Origin: Salipaludibacillus sp047795645
GTDB taxonomy: Bacteria; Bacillota; Bacilli; Bacillales; Salisediminibacteriaceae
Direction of reading: 5' to 3'
DNA length: 64,000 nucleotides
Assembly (NCBI RefSeq): GCF_047795645.1
Contig: NZ_CP181045.1
Coordinates: forward strand, 2,480,001 to 2,544,000
Program-made: the position numbers and the translations under genes
Notes under the pieces: generated by a model
What the model saw: only the letters and a program-made list of their open reading frames with translations
Databases searched by the model: none
What the model was told of the DNA's origin: nothing
Shown here: positions 26,970 through 35,696 of the stretch, piece after piece
Numbering within the stretch: position 1 is the stretch's first letter
How the letters are laid out: each line of letters opens with the position of its first letter

Positions 26970-27238
26970 TATTGTCATCTCCTTCTATAATTCTATGAAA
27001 TAGATTAAAGTACCTTCTATCCCTATTTTTTACAATAGAATATTATGGTAATTATTGCAACTGATATATCCAAATTATAGAAAAAACAGTGTTTTATACC
27101 TAAATTTGTAAGTGTTTCATTGCGATTTAATAGATATAATATACTTAAAACTGTGAAGAACTTGGAATCAATCACTTCAGAAAAGTTAAAGTCGCAGTCA
27201 TTTAGACCCTAATGGGATGTCAACCGCAGTGCCTACAC
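26970..27238. other. Promoter region of the type VII locus, no gene seen
   Basis: AT-rich upstream region of esxA. I see possible -10-like TATAAT/TATTAT stretches near 27136-27146 but no convincing -35 partner, so no promoter is called. Confidence 0.4.
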
Positions 27239-27274
27239 AAAAAAATACTGAAAACCCTCTTGGGCCCTCAGTAT
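27239..27274 (-). terminator. Terminator of the beta-glucoside operon
   Basis: AATACTGA pairs with TCAGTATT, with an inner CCC/GGG pair. On the minus strand it is followed by seven T residues. It lies about 40 bases after the bglH stop. Confidence 0.85.
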
Positions 27275-27314
27275 TATTAGACAATTTATTTCTCACACAT
27301 ATCTATTATATGCT

Positions 27315-28757
27315 TTATAAATCTTCCCCATTTGTTGCGATGACATTTTTGTACCAGTAGAATGATTTTTTTCTGCTACGTTCAAATGTACCACTGCCAT
27401 CATCATGCTTATCTACATAGATAAAACCATACCGCTTTGACATTTCACCAGAAGATGCACTTACTAAGTCAATACATCCCCAAGCAGTATAACCCATTAT
27501 TTCAACTCCATCGTCAATAGCTTCACCCATGGCTCGAATGTGCTCACTTAAAAAGGCAATTCGATAATCATCGTTAATCGTTCCATCTTCTTCAACCTTA
27601 TCGTAGGCACCTAGTCCGTTTTCAACAACGAATAAAGGTACTTGATAACGGCCATGTAATTCATTTAACGCAATATGAAGACCAACTGGGTCAATTTCCC
27701 ATCCCCAATCACTAGCTTCTAAGAATGGATTTTTCACGCCACCAATTAAGTTACCTTGACCGATTTCTTCAGGCGTTTTGTTCTTTTTATCAGTACGAGA
27801 CATGTAATAACTTAATGAAATGAAATCAACCGTGCCCTCTTTAATTAACTCAACATCTCCATCTTCCATTTGAATCTTGATATTGTTCTCTCTAAAGTAA
27901 CGGTCAATAAAGCTTGGATATTCCCCACGAACATGTACATCTCCACAGAAATTATTGAAAAGACGCGCCTCTTGCTGCGCATACAAAACATTTTCAGGGT
28001 TACTGTCAAAAGAATAAACAGGTGCATAGATCAACATACAACCAATTTGTGAATCAGGAATAATATTATGTGCTAGTTGGACAGCTTTGGCACTTGCAAC
28101 AAATTGATGATGAAGTCCTTGGAAACTGTCTTGAAGACGTGTTTCTTCATTTTCAGGTGAGAAACCGAGACCGAATATCGGCATATGTGTAGCACCGTTA
28201 ATTTCATTAAATGTTAACCAATATTTCACTTTATCTTTGTAGCGATTGAAAAGAACCGTTACATAACGCTCAAAGAAAGTAACCAATTTTCGATTTCTCC
28301 ATCCACCATATTCTTTAATCAGATGCAGTGGTGTTTCGTAGTGCGCTATCGTTACTAACGGTTCGATATTGTGTTTAGCAAGTTCATCAAACACACGATC
28401 GTAAAATGCCAACCCTTCTTCGTTCGGCTCTAATTCATCACCATTCGGAAAAATACGAGACCAAGCAATACTCATGCGAAACGTTTTAAAACCCATTTCT
28501 GCAAATAATGCGATGTCTTCTTTATAACGATGATAGAAATTAATACCCTCATGATTTGGATAGGTATATTTTGATTCATCCATTTCAAAATCAAACCCTG
28601 TAGATGATAACAGTTTTAATCTATTTTCTTTGCCCCCTGGTAAGACGTCCGCCAAATTAAGTCCTCTTCCACCTTCATCAAACCCGCCTTCGAATTGATT
28701 GGCAGCCGTTGCACCACCCCATAAGAAACCTTTTGGAAAATTATTTTTTTTACTCAT
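27315..28757 (-). CDS. bglH: 6-phospho-beta-glucosidase, glycoside hydrolase family 1
   Basis: 480 residues from the ATG at 28757, which has AGGAGG upstream; the open frame extends to 28883 but those codons lie in the leader. GH1 signatures are the N-terminal FPKGFLWGGATAANQFEG, acid/base TFNEIN (about residue 182) and nucleophile VVENG (about 375). SKRYGFIYVD is the loop that binds the 6-phosphate in phospho-glucosidases. It hydrolyses phosphorylated aryl-beta-glucosides or cellobiose-type sugars delivered by the PTS in the cytoplasm. It is the last gene of the licT-bglP-bglH operon. Confidence 0.93.
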   Translation of the reverse strand: MSKKNNFPKGFLWGGATAANQFEGGFDEGGRGLNLADVLPGGKENRLKLLSSTGFDFEMDESKYTYPNHEGINFYHRYKEDIALFAEMGFKTFRMSIAWSRIFPNGDELEPNEEGLAFYDRVFDELAKHNIEPLVTIAHYETPLHLIKEYGGWRNRKLVTFFERYVTVLFNRYKDKVKYWLTFNEINGATHMPIFGLGFSPENEETRLQDSFQGLHHQFVASAKAVQLAHNIIPDSQIGCMLIYAPVYSFDSNPENVLYAQQEARLFNNFCGDVHVRGEYPSFIDRYFRENNIKIQMEDGDVELIKEGTVDFISLSYYMSRTDKKNKTPEEIGQGNLIGGVKNPFLEASDWGWEIDPVGLHIALNELHGRYQVPLFVVENGLGAYDKVEEDGTINDDYRIAFLSEHIRAMGEAIDDGVEIMGYTAWGCIDLVSASSGEMSKRYGFIYVDKHDDGSGTFERSRKKSFYWYKNVIATNGEDL

Positions 28758-28883
28758 GATAAATGACCTCCTATTGATAATAGATAAAGTTTTTAAAAAT
28801 CGATAACCTCTTAATGTCGTTAAATATTTTAAAGAATGTAGGTGCGATGTTGATGAACCTGATAACAACGCACCTACGTCCAT

Positions 28884-30797
28884 TTAACCTAAAATAGTCA
28901 TCATGTTTTCGTTTGCTTCGACCGTTTCTTTCTCAGTGATTTTTACCTCTCCTAATTCATCATGATTCGTCACGATAATAGGAGTAATAACGTCGTACCC
29001 GGCTTCTTTAATTTTATCAACGTTAAACTCTAATAATAAGTCTCCGGATTTGATTGTCGCTCCTTGTTCAATATGAGCAGCGAAATGTTCGCCATCTAAT
29101 TGAACCGTATCAATGCCAACATGGATTAAAATTTCTACACCATTTTCAGAAGTAATACCAATAGCATGTTTTGTTTTGAATAAGGTCGTTACGACACCAT
29201 TAACAGGTGCGTAAACTTTTCCTTCGGTTGGTAAAATAGCAACACCTTTACCCATGGCTTCAGAAGAAAATACTTGGTCAGAAACGTTCTGTAATGGAAC
29301 AACTTGTCCTTTTATAGGACTAGCAATTTCTACCGTTTCGCCTTTATTTAAAGAAGCTGTTTCCGTTTTGTTTGGTGCTTCTTCCGTACCTTCTTCTTTA
29401 TTGAATCCTCCGAAGAAGTAAGTGAATACAAATGCGAGAACAGAAGCTACAACAACTGCAATAATTGACCCCATGAATGCTGCATTCATTCCTTCTTCTG
29501 GATGAATGAGGCTAGGGAACATAAATACTCCTAAACCGCCCATGACATATGCTTTCGTACTAAAGAACCCTAGTAACGCACCACCAATTGCTGAACTGAT
29601 GATTGTGAAAATAAACGGTCTTTTTAGTGGTATAGCGATTCCGTACATAGCCGGTTCCGTCACACCAAACATCGATGAAATAAACGCTGGTGCACTAAGT
29701 GTTTTCGTTTTTTGATTTTTTGTTCTAATCCATACTGCTATAATAGCTGCCGCTAAAGCAAATGAATGTGTGAACATCATCGCTAATATGGGATCACTCC
29801 CTAACGTTTGCATGTTGTTTATCGCAACTGGAACAAGTCCCCAATGAAGACCAAACATGACAAACACTAACCAAAAACCACCGAGTATCGCACCTGCAAT
29901 AATAGGGCTCAACTCATACGCCCAAACCGTTCCTTGACCTATTAATTGACTTGCCCATGTTGCGATAGGACCAATAACGATAAATGTTAACGGAACAATA
30001 ATAAGTAACGTAAACATCGGAACCAAGAACATTCTCACAACAGAAGGGATGACTTTTGTAAAGAATCTTTCTAATTTTGCCGCGAAGAACGTTGACACAA
30101 TAATTGGTATAACAGACATCGAATAAGGCATTAAAATAACCGGAATACCCATGAATTCGATAAAGACAGGTGATTCAAACAAAGTTCCAGAAAACAGGGT
30201 ATACAACGAGTCTCCAGCGTCAGGAATACCTTCCAATGCCGGATAAACTAAAGCCATAGCGATAACCATGCCCAAGAAGGGCGTTCCACCGAACTTTTTC
30301 ATTGCGGTATATCCTAATAGAATGGGTAAAAAGTAAAATAACCCATCACCAGTTGCATTTAATACGTGATATGTTCCACCTGTATTATCAATCCAGTCTA
30401 AGGCAACAAACAGTGCGGTGAAACCTTTAATCATACCTGATGCTGCTAGTACTCCAAGTATTGGCATAAAAATGCCTGAAATCATTTCGATAAATCGATT
30501 TAATAAACTGCCACTACTGCCTTCTTCTTCTTCTTCCGGTGCTTGATTAGCAAAACCACCAATGTCAACTAATGCTTTGTAAACATCTGACACATGATTT
30601 CCGATAACCACTTGATACTGACCACCACTTTGCCTAACAGTGACAACACCATCGTGATTATTCAGTGCATCTGTATTCGCTTTTCCTTCGTCTTTCAACT
30701 TGAAACGAAGTCTCGTAATGCAGTGAGTAACACTTTTTACATTTTCTTTCCCGCCAACTAAATCCAAAATCTCTTTTGCTAATTTTTCGTTTTTCAT
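28884..30797 (-). CDS. bglP: Beta-glucoside PTS transporter, subunits IIBCA
   Basis: 637 residues from the ATG at 30797 (GGGGGT before it). Order is IIB (about 1-85, phosphorylated Cys in VTHCITRLRF), IIC membrane domain (about 105-465, about ten helices) and IIA (about 490-637, phosphorylated His in EILIHVGIDTVQL). It imports and phosphorylates beta-glucosides using phosphoenolpyruvate. The gene is preceded by a RAT/terminator switch. BglP-type permeases usually also phosphorylate and inactivate the antiterminator when no substrate is present. Confidence 0.95.
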   Translation of the reverse strand: MKNEKLAKEILDLVGGKENVKSVTHCITRLRFKLKDEGKANTDALNNHDGVVTVRQSGGQYQVVIGNHVSDVYKALVDIGGFANQAPEEEEEGSSGSLLNRFIEMISGIFMPILGVLAASGMIKGFTALFVALDWIDNTGGTYHVLNATGDGLFYFLPILLGYTAMKKFGGTPFLGMVIAMALVYPALEGIPDAGDSLYTLFSGTLFESPVFIEFMGIPVILMPYSMSVIPIIVSTFFAAKLERFFTKVIPSVVRMFLVPMFTLLIIVPLTFIVIGPIATWASQLIGQGTVWAYELSPIIAGAILGGFWLVFVMFGLHWGLVPVAINNMQTLGSDPILAMMFTHSFALAAAIIAVWIRTKNQKTKTLSAPAFISSMFGVTEPAMYGIAIPLKRPFIFTIISSAIGGALLGFFSTKAYVMGGLGVFMFPSLIHPEEGMNAAFMGSIIAVVVASVLAFVFTYFFGGFNKEEGTEEAPNKTETASLNKGETVEIASPIKGQVVPLQNVSDQVFSSEAMGKGVAILPTEGKVYAPVNGVVTTLFKTKHAIGITSENGVEILIHVGIDTVQLDGEHFAAHIEQGATIKSGDLLLEFNVDKIKEAGYDVITPIIVTNHDELGEVKITEKETVEANENMMTILG

Positions 30798-30836
30798 GTT
30801 AACCCCCACTTTCTTATGATGTTCATATTTTTTACA

Positions 30837-30898
30837 CAAAAAAACCTGAACCAATTTGAAACGCACACAGATTGTGTGTCCTCAAATCAGATCAGGTT
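30837..30898 (-). terminator. Leader terminator before bglP
   Basis: On the minus strand AACCTGATCTGATTTGA pairs with TCAAATTGGTTCAGGTT, interrupted by a nested hairpin ACACACAATCTGTGTG, and ends in a T run. Its first arm overlaps the RAT element at 30894-30921, so the two structures exclude each other. Confidence 0.85.
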
Positions 30899-30921
30899 AT
30901 GCCCACTAGTGGTAACATTCC
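30894..30921 (-). promoter_or_regulatory. RAT antiterminator element before bglP
   Basis: The minus-strand sequence GGAATGTTACC, then ACTAGTGGGCATAACCT, fits the LicT/SacY ribonucleic antiterminator pattern GGATTGTTACTGN-GCAGGCAAAACCT, with both asymmetric internal loops. Binding of the licT-like protein would prevent the terminator. Confidence 0.85.
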
Positions 30922-31054
30922 TTCAAAAGGATATTTAATTTATAATCTTACTATAATTCTTTTCGAACCAATTGTCAACGGTTACATCGCATAAAATTTC
31001 AAAATATAACAATTATCGACAAATTTGATCTCGCTCTTCGTTTTTTATTTCAAC

Positions 31055-31909
31055 TTAATTTTGATGCCATTCATGACGATTAGTTACACGTTGAATATGA
31101 AGAGTTAAATACATTTCCTCATCCTTTGAAATGGACCAATTATAACTCTTATCTAAATACGTTTTTATCTTTATACTACATTGAAACGCCTCTGAATATT
31201 TTTGAATTAACTGTTCGTATAAAAAATTATCGTTTGTATCGACGACTCTTTCCTTACGGATAAACCTCATCGTAAAAAACCGTAAATGTGTTAAAAATCG
31301 TTCATAATTTATCGAACTTTCATCTAGTTCCATACCAAAGTGATACTTCACGATGTTTAAAATGTTATTCACCATTTCAGTCACTTGAAAAGCTTCTGCC
31401 ATATTTCCACCGGAAATTTGACTATTGACTAAATGTAACGCAATCGAAGCTGCTTCATCTTCCACAAGTCGCACTCCTGCATCACTTTCAATAATGTCTA
31501 ATGATTTTACTGCTACTTCAAATTCTTGCTTATAGTACTTTCTAATTTCCCATAATAATGGGTTTTTTAAATTCATTCCTTGCTTATGCCTACTTATTGC
31601 AAAACTTAAGTGGTCTGTTAAAGCAACATATAAATAATCATCTAGTTTGTATGGTAATTGCGATTTAGCATAGTCTAAAATCTTCGATGAAATGTTTAAA
31701 TACAATTCAGAAGTATCGTCTAACAATTTAGCAAGTTTTTCAGAAACACCATGTTTTTCTAAAATAAACTTCTTTTCTATTTTAGATGTATCAATTGTAT
31801 CCCCTACTTTTTGTTGAAATGCTAAGCCTCTGCCCATTACAACAGTCTCTTGATCCAACTCATTATTCGCTATGACAACATTATTATTTAATACCTTCTT
31901 TATTTCCAT
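31055..31909 (-). CDS. licT: BglG/LicT family transcriptional antiterminator
   Basis: 284 residues. The RNA-binding CAT domain (about 1-55, KVLNNNVVIANNELDQETVVMGRG) is followed by PRD1 (about 70-170, His in DHLSFAISRH) and PRD2 (about 175-280, His in HLRFFTMRF and LHIQR). It binds RAT RNA and prevents termination when beta-glucosides are present and HPr phosphorylates PRD2. RAT elements lie both before its own gene and before bglP, so it controls itself and the operon. Confidence 0.94.
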   Translation of the reverse strand: MEIKKVLNNNVVIANNELDQETVVMGRGLAFQQKVGDTIDTSKIEKKFILEKHGVSEKLAKLLDDTSELYLNISSKILDYAKSQLPYKLDDYLYVALTDHLSFAISRHKQGMNLKNPLLWEIRKYYKQEFEVAVKSLDIIESDAGVRLVEDEAASIALHLVNSQISGGNMAEAFQVTEMVNNILNIVKYHFGMELDESSINYERFLTHLRFFTMRFIRKERVVDTNDNFLYEQLIQKYSEAFQCSIKIKTYLDKSYNWSISKDEEMYLTLHIQRVTNRHEWHQN

Positions 31910-31971
31910 TATTCACCTCACCTTTTCTTTTGACTTACCTTTTTCGCGTAAATTAAATTCCATAGCCATAA

Positions 31972-32030
31972 AAAAAACCTAACTTTGTATCTAGAATACC
32001 CCATCGGATACTCCAGTACAAACTTAGGTT
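31972..32030 (-). terminator. Leader terminator before licT
   Basis: AACCTAAGTTTGTA pairs with TACAAAGTTAGGTT (one mismatch) over a loop that itself can fold (TACTGGAGTATCCGATGGGGTA), followed by eight T residues on the minus strand. Confidence 0.85.
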
Positions 32031-32054
32031 TTGCCTGCCGAACAGTAACAATCC
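32026..32054 (-). promoter_or_regulatory. RAT antiterminator element before licT
   Basis: The minus-strand GGATTGTTACTG, then TTCGGCAGGCAAAACCT, is an almost exact match to the LicT RAT consensus and overlaps the first terminator arm by five bases. Confidence 0.92.
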
Positions 32055-32063
32055 ATGTATGGA

Positions 32064-32079
32064 ATTGCAATCGCTTACT
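32064..32079. promoter_or_regulatory. cre-like site for CcpA
   Basis: ATTGCAATCGCTTACT matches the cre consensus WTGNAANCGNWWNCA at all but the last defined position. It lies between the promoter and the RAT leader of the beta-glucoside operon, a usual position for catabolite repression. Confidence 0.6.
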
Positions 32080-32100
32080 TTCTTTACTGGCTTACTTATT

Positions 32101-32128
32101 TTTATCATATACGTTAGTTAGCTGTCAA
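32101..32128 (-). promoter_or_regulatory. Promoter of the licT-bglP-bglH operon
   Basis: On the minus strand a perfect TTGACA (32128-32123) is followed after about 16 bases by GATAAA/TGATAA (near 32106-32101). Confidence 0.6.
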
Positions 32129-32250
32129 GAGCAAATGATCAAATCTCTTGATATTGACAGCTATTACCCTACTACAGTATTCCACGCCTGAAGATGTTTT
32201 ATACTATAATAAAGAAAACCACTCATGTAGGAATTAATTCGTGATAGGGA

Positions 32251-32256
32251 TATAAT
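32251..32256 (+). promoter_or_regulatory. Likely -10 box of the response regulator operon
   Basis: TATAAT is 46 bases before the TTG start. The -35 region has no close TTGACA match, so the promoter may need an activator. Only the -10 is supported. Confidence 0.35.
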
Positions 32257-32301
32257 AGCTCTCGCTACTAGCTATATTTTAAAAAGAAAGGGTGAATCAA
32301 A

Positions 32302-33003
32302 TTGAACGAATTAATTTTATTAGTGGAAGATGATGAACAGATTCATGAAATGATTGCTACTCATCTAAAGAAAGAGGGATACAGAGTTGTCTCAGCATTT
32401 GATGGACATGAAGCAATAGCGCTTTTTTCTCAGAAAAAAATTGATTTAATCTTGCTTGACTTAATGCTCCCATCAAGTAATGGGATCGATATTGTTCAGA
32501 GTATTCGCAAAGAAAGTTTACTCCCAATTTTAATCATGTCCGCAAAAGATAGTGATGTCGACAAGGCTCTAGGACTTGGATTTGGCGCGGATGACTATAT
32601 AGGTAAACCTTTTTCCTTAATTGAAATGACAGCAAGAGTAAATGCGGCATTACGACGATCAAATCAGTACTCCAAGACCGACTCTGCAAAACAAGAAAAC
32701 AAACTAGCGGTACTTGACCTTATCATTGACTTGGACAACTTCACGGTCTTAAAAGATGGAAAAGAAATCAGCTTAACAGCAAAAGAATTTCAAATTTTAA
32801 GTTTACTAGCCGCACATCCGAATCATGTTTTTACAAAAGGTCAACTTTTTGAAAGAGTTTGGAAAGATACATATTACGGCGATGACAATGTGATCAATGT
32901 TCATATCAGAAGGCTCAGAAGTAAAATTGAAGATGATCCTTCCACCCCGACTTATATAAAAACTATATGGGGAATCGGTTATAAAATGGAGCTAAAAAAA
33001 TGA
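32302..33003 (+). CDS. OmpR/PhoB family response regulator
   Basis: 233 residues, TTG start behind AAAGAAAGGGTGA. The receiver domain (1-118) has acidic pocket EDDE, phosphoacceptor Asp in LILLDLMLP (about 53) and Lys in GKPF (about 103). A winged-helix DNA-binding domain follows (about 135-230, ending HIRRLRSKIEDDPSTPTYIK then TIWGIGYKME). The stop overlaps the kinase start (ATGA). With the kinase and ABC genes it forms a module of the kind that answers cell-envelope antibiotics or lantibiotics. Confidence 0.95.
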   Translation: MNELILLVEDDEQIHEMIATHLKKEGYRVVSAFDGHEAIALFSQKKIDLILLDLMLPSSNGIDIVQSIRKESLLPILIMSAKDSDVDKALGLGFGADDYIGKPFSLIEMTARVNAALRRSNQYSKTDSAKQENKLAVLDLIIDLDNFTVLKDGKEISLTAKEFQILSLLAAHPNHVFTKGQLFERVWKDTYYGDDNVINVHIRRLRSKIEDDPSTPTYIKTIWGIGYKMELKK

Positions 33004-33929
33004 TTGTTATATTAACTACTATTATACTTCTTTTGCTTCTATTACTCTTTCAACAATACCTTTCCAAGAGAAGGTTAGGGAAAAATTTACGATACATATC
33101 AAATAAGATAAAGCTTCTCATTTCCAACAAATCGTCAGAAAGAATTTTATTAATGACAGAGGACAAACAGTTACGGGAATTGCTAATGAAAATCAATCAA
33201 TTACTTGATTATCATCAAGAATATTTAGCTGACAATGCCCGGATGCGCATGTCCCTGAACCGCATGCTAACCAATATATCTCATGACCTAAAAACGCCTT
33301 TAACCGTAGTTTTAGGTTATTTAGAAAACATTCAATACGATAACGATTATACTCCCGAAGAACGTAATGCTTTGTTAGCAAAGGTTTCTGTAAAAGTAAT
33401 CGATGTAGCAAGCTTAATCAACAAATTCTTTGATTTGGCAAAGCTAGAGTCAGGTGACTGGAAATTAGACTCCAAGCGCATTCACATCAATGAAGTGTGT
33501 CGAAAAGTTGTAGTGGGCTATTATGACACGTTAATTAATAAAGGCTTTGACGTGGAGATAAATATCCCCAAAGAAGCCCTCTATCTTTATGGTGATGAGG
33601 ATGCCTTGATCCGTATCTTAAATAACTTATTATCAAATGCGATTTGCTATGGAAAAGATGGCAAATTCGTTGGATTAACAGTAGTCGCAGATAACGAGAC
33701 CGTAACGATCGAAGTCTTGGATAAAGGAAAAGGCATCCCACATTCTAAACAGGACCGTATTTTTGAACGCCTCTATACAGTCAAAGATTCTAAGACTGAG
33801 TTTGCAGAAGGAAGTGGTTTAGGCTTAACGATTAGCAAACGCCTGACAGAACAAATGGAAGGGAAGATCGAATTTTCTAGTGTTCCATATAGTCGGACTG
33901 CCTTTATCCTTACATTTAAAAATGCGTAA
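33000..33929 (+). CDS. Membrane sensor histidine kinase
   Basis: 309 residues. One N-terminal membrane helix (MIVILTTIILLLLLLLF) with almost no extracellular part is followed by a linker. The HisKA domain has the phosphoacceptor His in NISHDLKTPLTVV (about residue 97). The HATPase domain has NLLSNAICYG, DKGKGIP and GSGLGLTISK. The tiny sensor part suggests that it reads the membrane or a partner protein rather than a soluble ligand. Translation is coupled to the regulator gene, and the ABC exporter follows, which may be its partner. Confidence 0.92.
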   Translation: MIVILTTIILLLLLLLFQQYLSKRRLGKNLRYISNKIKLLISNKSSERILLMTEDKQLRELLMKINQLLDYHQEYLADNARMRMSLNRMLTNISHDLKTPLTVVLGYLENIQYDNDYTPEERNALLAKVSVKVIDVASLINKFFDLAKLESGDWKLDSKRIHINEVCRKVVVGYYDTLINKGFDVEINIPKEALYLYGDEDALIRILNNLLSNAICYGKDGKFVGLTVVADNETVTIEVLDKGKGIPHSKQDRIFERLYTVKDSKTEFAEGSGLGLTISKRLTEQMEGKIEFSSVPYSRTAFILTFKNA

Positions 33930-34001
33930 GATATGTTTTTTAAAAACGTAAGATTTACTTAAGGAATTGGTAAGAGAAAAGACATTTTCCGTTGCTATAG
34001 T
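33925..34001 (+). promoter_or_regulatory. Candidate regulator-binding direct repeats and -10 before the ABC genes
   Basis: GTAAGA/GTAAGA/GTAAGA cores occur at 33926, 33949 and 33970 (spacing 23 and 21 bases, two helical turns each). TATAGT at 33996-34001 is a plausible -10 with no good -35. This is the arrangement expected of a promoter activated by an OmpR-type regulator. The first repeat overlaps the kinase stop codon. Confidence 0.4.
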
Positions 34002-34029
34002 TAAGTTAGATCGAAAAGGAGGCAAGAAG

Positions 34030-34956
34030 ATGACCTATATTGTTCGAACTCACAACTTAACAAAAACGTACAAAGGAGCGGAAGTAGTATCAGAAGTAAA
34101 TATGAATGTAAAAAAAGGTGAAATTTATGGATTCCTTGGTCCAAACGGCGCAGGGAAAACGACTGTTATGAAGATGATAACGAACCTTGTGACGCCAACT
34201 GGCGGAGAAATTGAAGTGTTAGGTGAAATATTAAGCCCCTCTTCCTTTGAGGTGTTAAAAAGAATGGGAAGTATCATTGAATACCCTATTTTTTATGAAA
34301 AGCTCTCAGCCAGAAAGAATCTTAATCTCCATTGCGAATACATGGGTTTTTATAATAAAGGTGCCATTTCTGAAGCGCTAAAGCTAGTAAATTTAGTGAA
34401 CATTGAAAAGAAACCTGTAAAGGAATTTTCTCTCGGAATGAAGCAAAGGTTAGCCATTGCAAGAGCGATTATCACTAAACCAGACCTCCTGATATTAGAT
34501 GAACCTGTAAATGGGCTAGACCCTTTAGGAATACGTGAATTACGTGATTTGTTTTTAAACCTTAGCAGAGAGTATGGAATGACTTTATTGATTTCCAGCC
34601 ACATCCTTGGTGAAATCGAGCAGATCGCAGATACGATAGGTGTGATACGAGAAGGAAAATTATTGGAAGAGGCCTCGATGGATATCATACGTAGGAAACA
34701 TGTAGAGCATATGGAATTAAGTGTGAAAGAGCAAGCAAAAGCTGCATTTGTGCTGGAAAATGAATTAAATATAGATAATTTTAGAATAAAAGAACGAGAT
34801 GGTTTGATTCAGATCTATGATAGTAACGTTTCGCAAAATGATATTATTCATGCAATGGTTACACATCAGATTGAGATCGGATCGATTAATAAAAAAAGCA
34901 AATCGCTGGAGGATTATTTTTTACAGTTAATCGAAGGAGGCAATAAAGATGCTTAG
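34030..34956 (+). CDS. ABC transporter ATP-binding protein (BcrA/lantibiotic immunity type)
   Basis: 308 residues from the ATG at 34030, which has AAAGGAGG; the in-frame codon at 33967 lies in the promoter region. Walker A GPNGAGKTT (about residues 38-46), Q-loop region, signature LGMKQRL (about 137), Walker B LLILDEPVNGLDP and switch His in LISSHILGE are all intact. The C-terminal 80 residues are typical of BcrA-like subunits. It energises export through the following permease, with which it overlaps by eight bases. A role in bacitracin or antimicrobial peptide resistance is inferred from the family and the adjacent two-component system. Confidence 0.92.
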   Translation: MTYIVRTHNLTKTYKGAEVVSEVNMNVKKGEIYGFLGPNGAGKTTVMKMITNLVTPTGGEIEVLGEILSPSSFEVLKRMGSIIEYPIFYEKLSARKNLNLHCEYMGFYNKGAISEALKLVNLVNIEKKPVKEFSLGMKQRLAIARAIITKPDLLILDEPVNGLDPLGIRELRDLFLNLSREYGMTLLISSHILGEIEQIADTIGVIREGKLLEEASMDIIRRKHVEHMELSVKEQAKAAFVLENELNIDNFRIKERDGLIQIYDSNVSQNDIIHAMVTHQIEIGSINKKSKSLEDYFLQLIEGGNKDA

Positions 34957-35635
34957 CCTGATAAAACTGGAAATGAAAAAGATGAATATTAGAAATATTT
35001 TATTAACTTTTCTTTCTATTAATGTAGGAATTATCGGTATATTTTTATTGTTTGGACTAGACGAAGAGGCTACTGCAGAATTTTTAGTAAACTATGAAAG
35101 TGTATTTATGTTAATGGAAATATTTATTGTAGCTGCTTTTGTTATTTATGCCGCCGTTCTACTCTCTCATATGATTATAGAAGAATTCAGGGATAAAACG
35201 ATTTCAGTACTATTTATGTATCCGATAAATCGGAGAAAACTTCTGGTTGCAAAGGTTTATATCATAAGTATGTTAACCTTCTTCTTTGTCATTCTCTCGA
35301 ACATTTTTGTCTTTAGTAGTTTCGCCTTTTTTAATACGATCTTTCACTACATCAGCGAACCCATCACACTAGACATGTTGACTGAAAGAGCCCTTCACAC
35401 TGTTCTTATTGCGTTTAGTTCTTCTGGAATGGCTTTAATACCGTTACTTTTTGGGATGAGAAAATATTCTGTACCAGCAACGATTACCTCCTCCATTCTG
35501 ATTATTGCGGTCATCTTTTCCTCCGTAGACAGCAGCACCCTTTATTCCTTTATTGCTATTCCGATTTCACTTGGAATCATTGGATTTTTAATTGCTTATC
35601 TCGTTATTATGAAAGCAGTAAAAGCAGACTTTTAA
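34949..35635 (+). CDS. ABC-2 type permease (BcrB-like)
   Basis: 228 residues with six hydrophobic segments, the usual size of BcrB/SpaE-type permeases. VIYAAVLLSHMIIEEFRDKTI then SVLFMYPINRRKLLVAK is the conserved cytoplasmic loop of ABC-2 permeases. It overlaps the ATPase gene by eight bases and is followed directly by a terminator. Substrate unknown, possibly a peptide antibiotic. Confidence 0.9.
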   Translation: MLSLIKLEMKKMNIRNILLTFLSINVGIIGIFLLFGLDEEATAEFLVNYESVFMLMEIFIVAAFVIYAAVLLSHMIIEEFRDKTISVLFMYPINRRKLLVAKVYIISMLTFFFVILSNIFVFSSFAFFNTIFHYISEPITLDMLTERALHTVLIAFSSSGMALIPLLFGMRKYSVPATITSSILIIAVIFSSVDSSTLYSFIAIPISLGIIGFLIAYLVIMKAVKADF

Positions 35636-35638
35636 CAA

Positions 35639-35676
35639 ACAAGGGGAGACGTGCATCTCCCCTTGTCTATTTTTTT
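35639..35676 (+). terminator. Terminator of the two-component/ABC operon
   Basis: ACAAGGGGAGA pairs perfectly with TCTCCCCTTGT over a short loop, followed by CTATTTTTTT. Confidence 0.93.
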
Positions 35677-35696
35677 ACACTTAAGCTGCAGTGACA

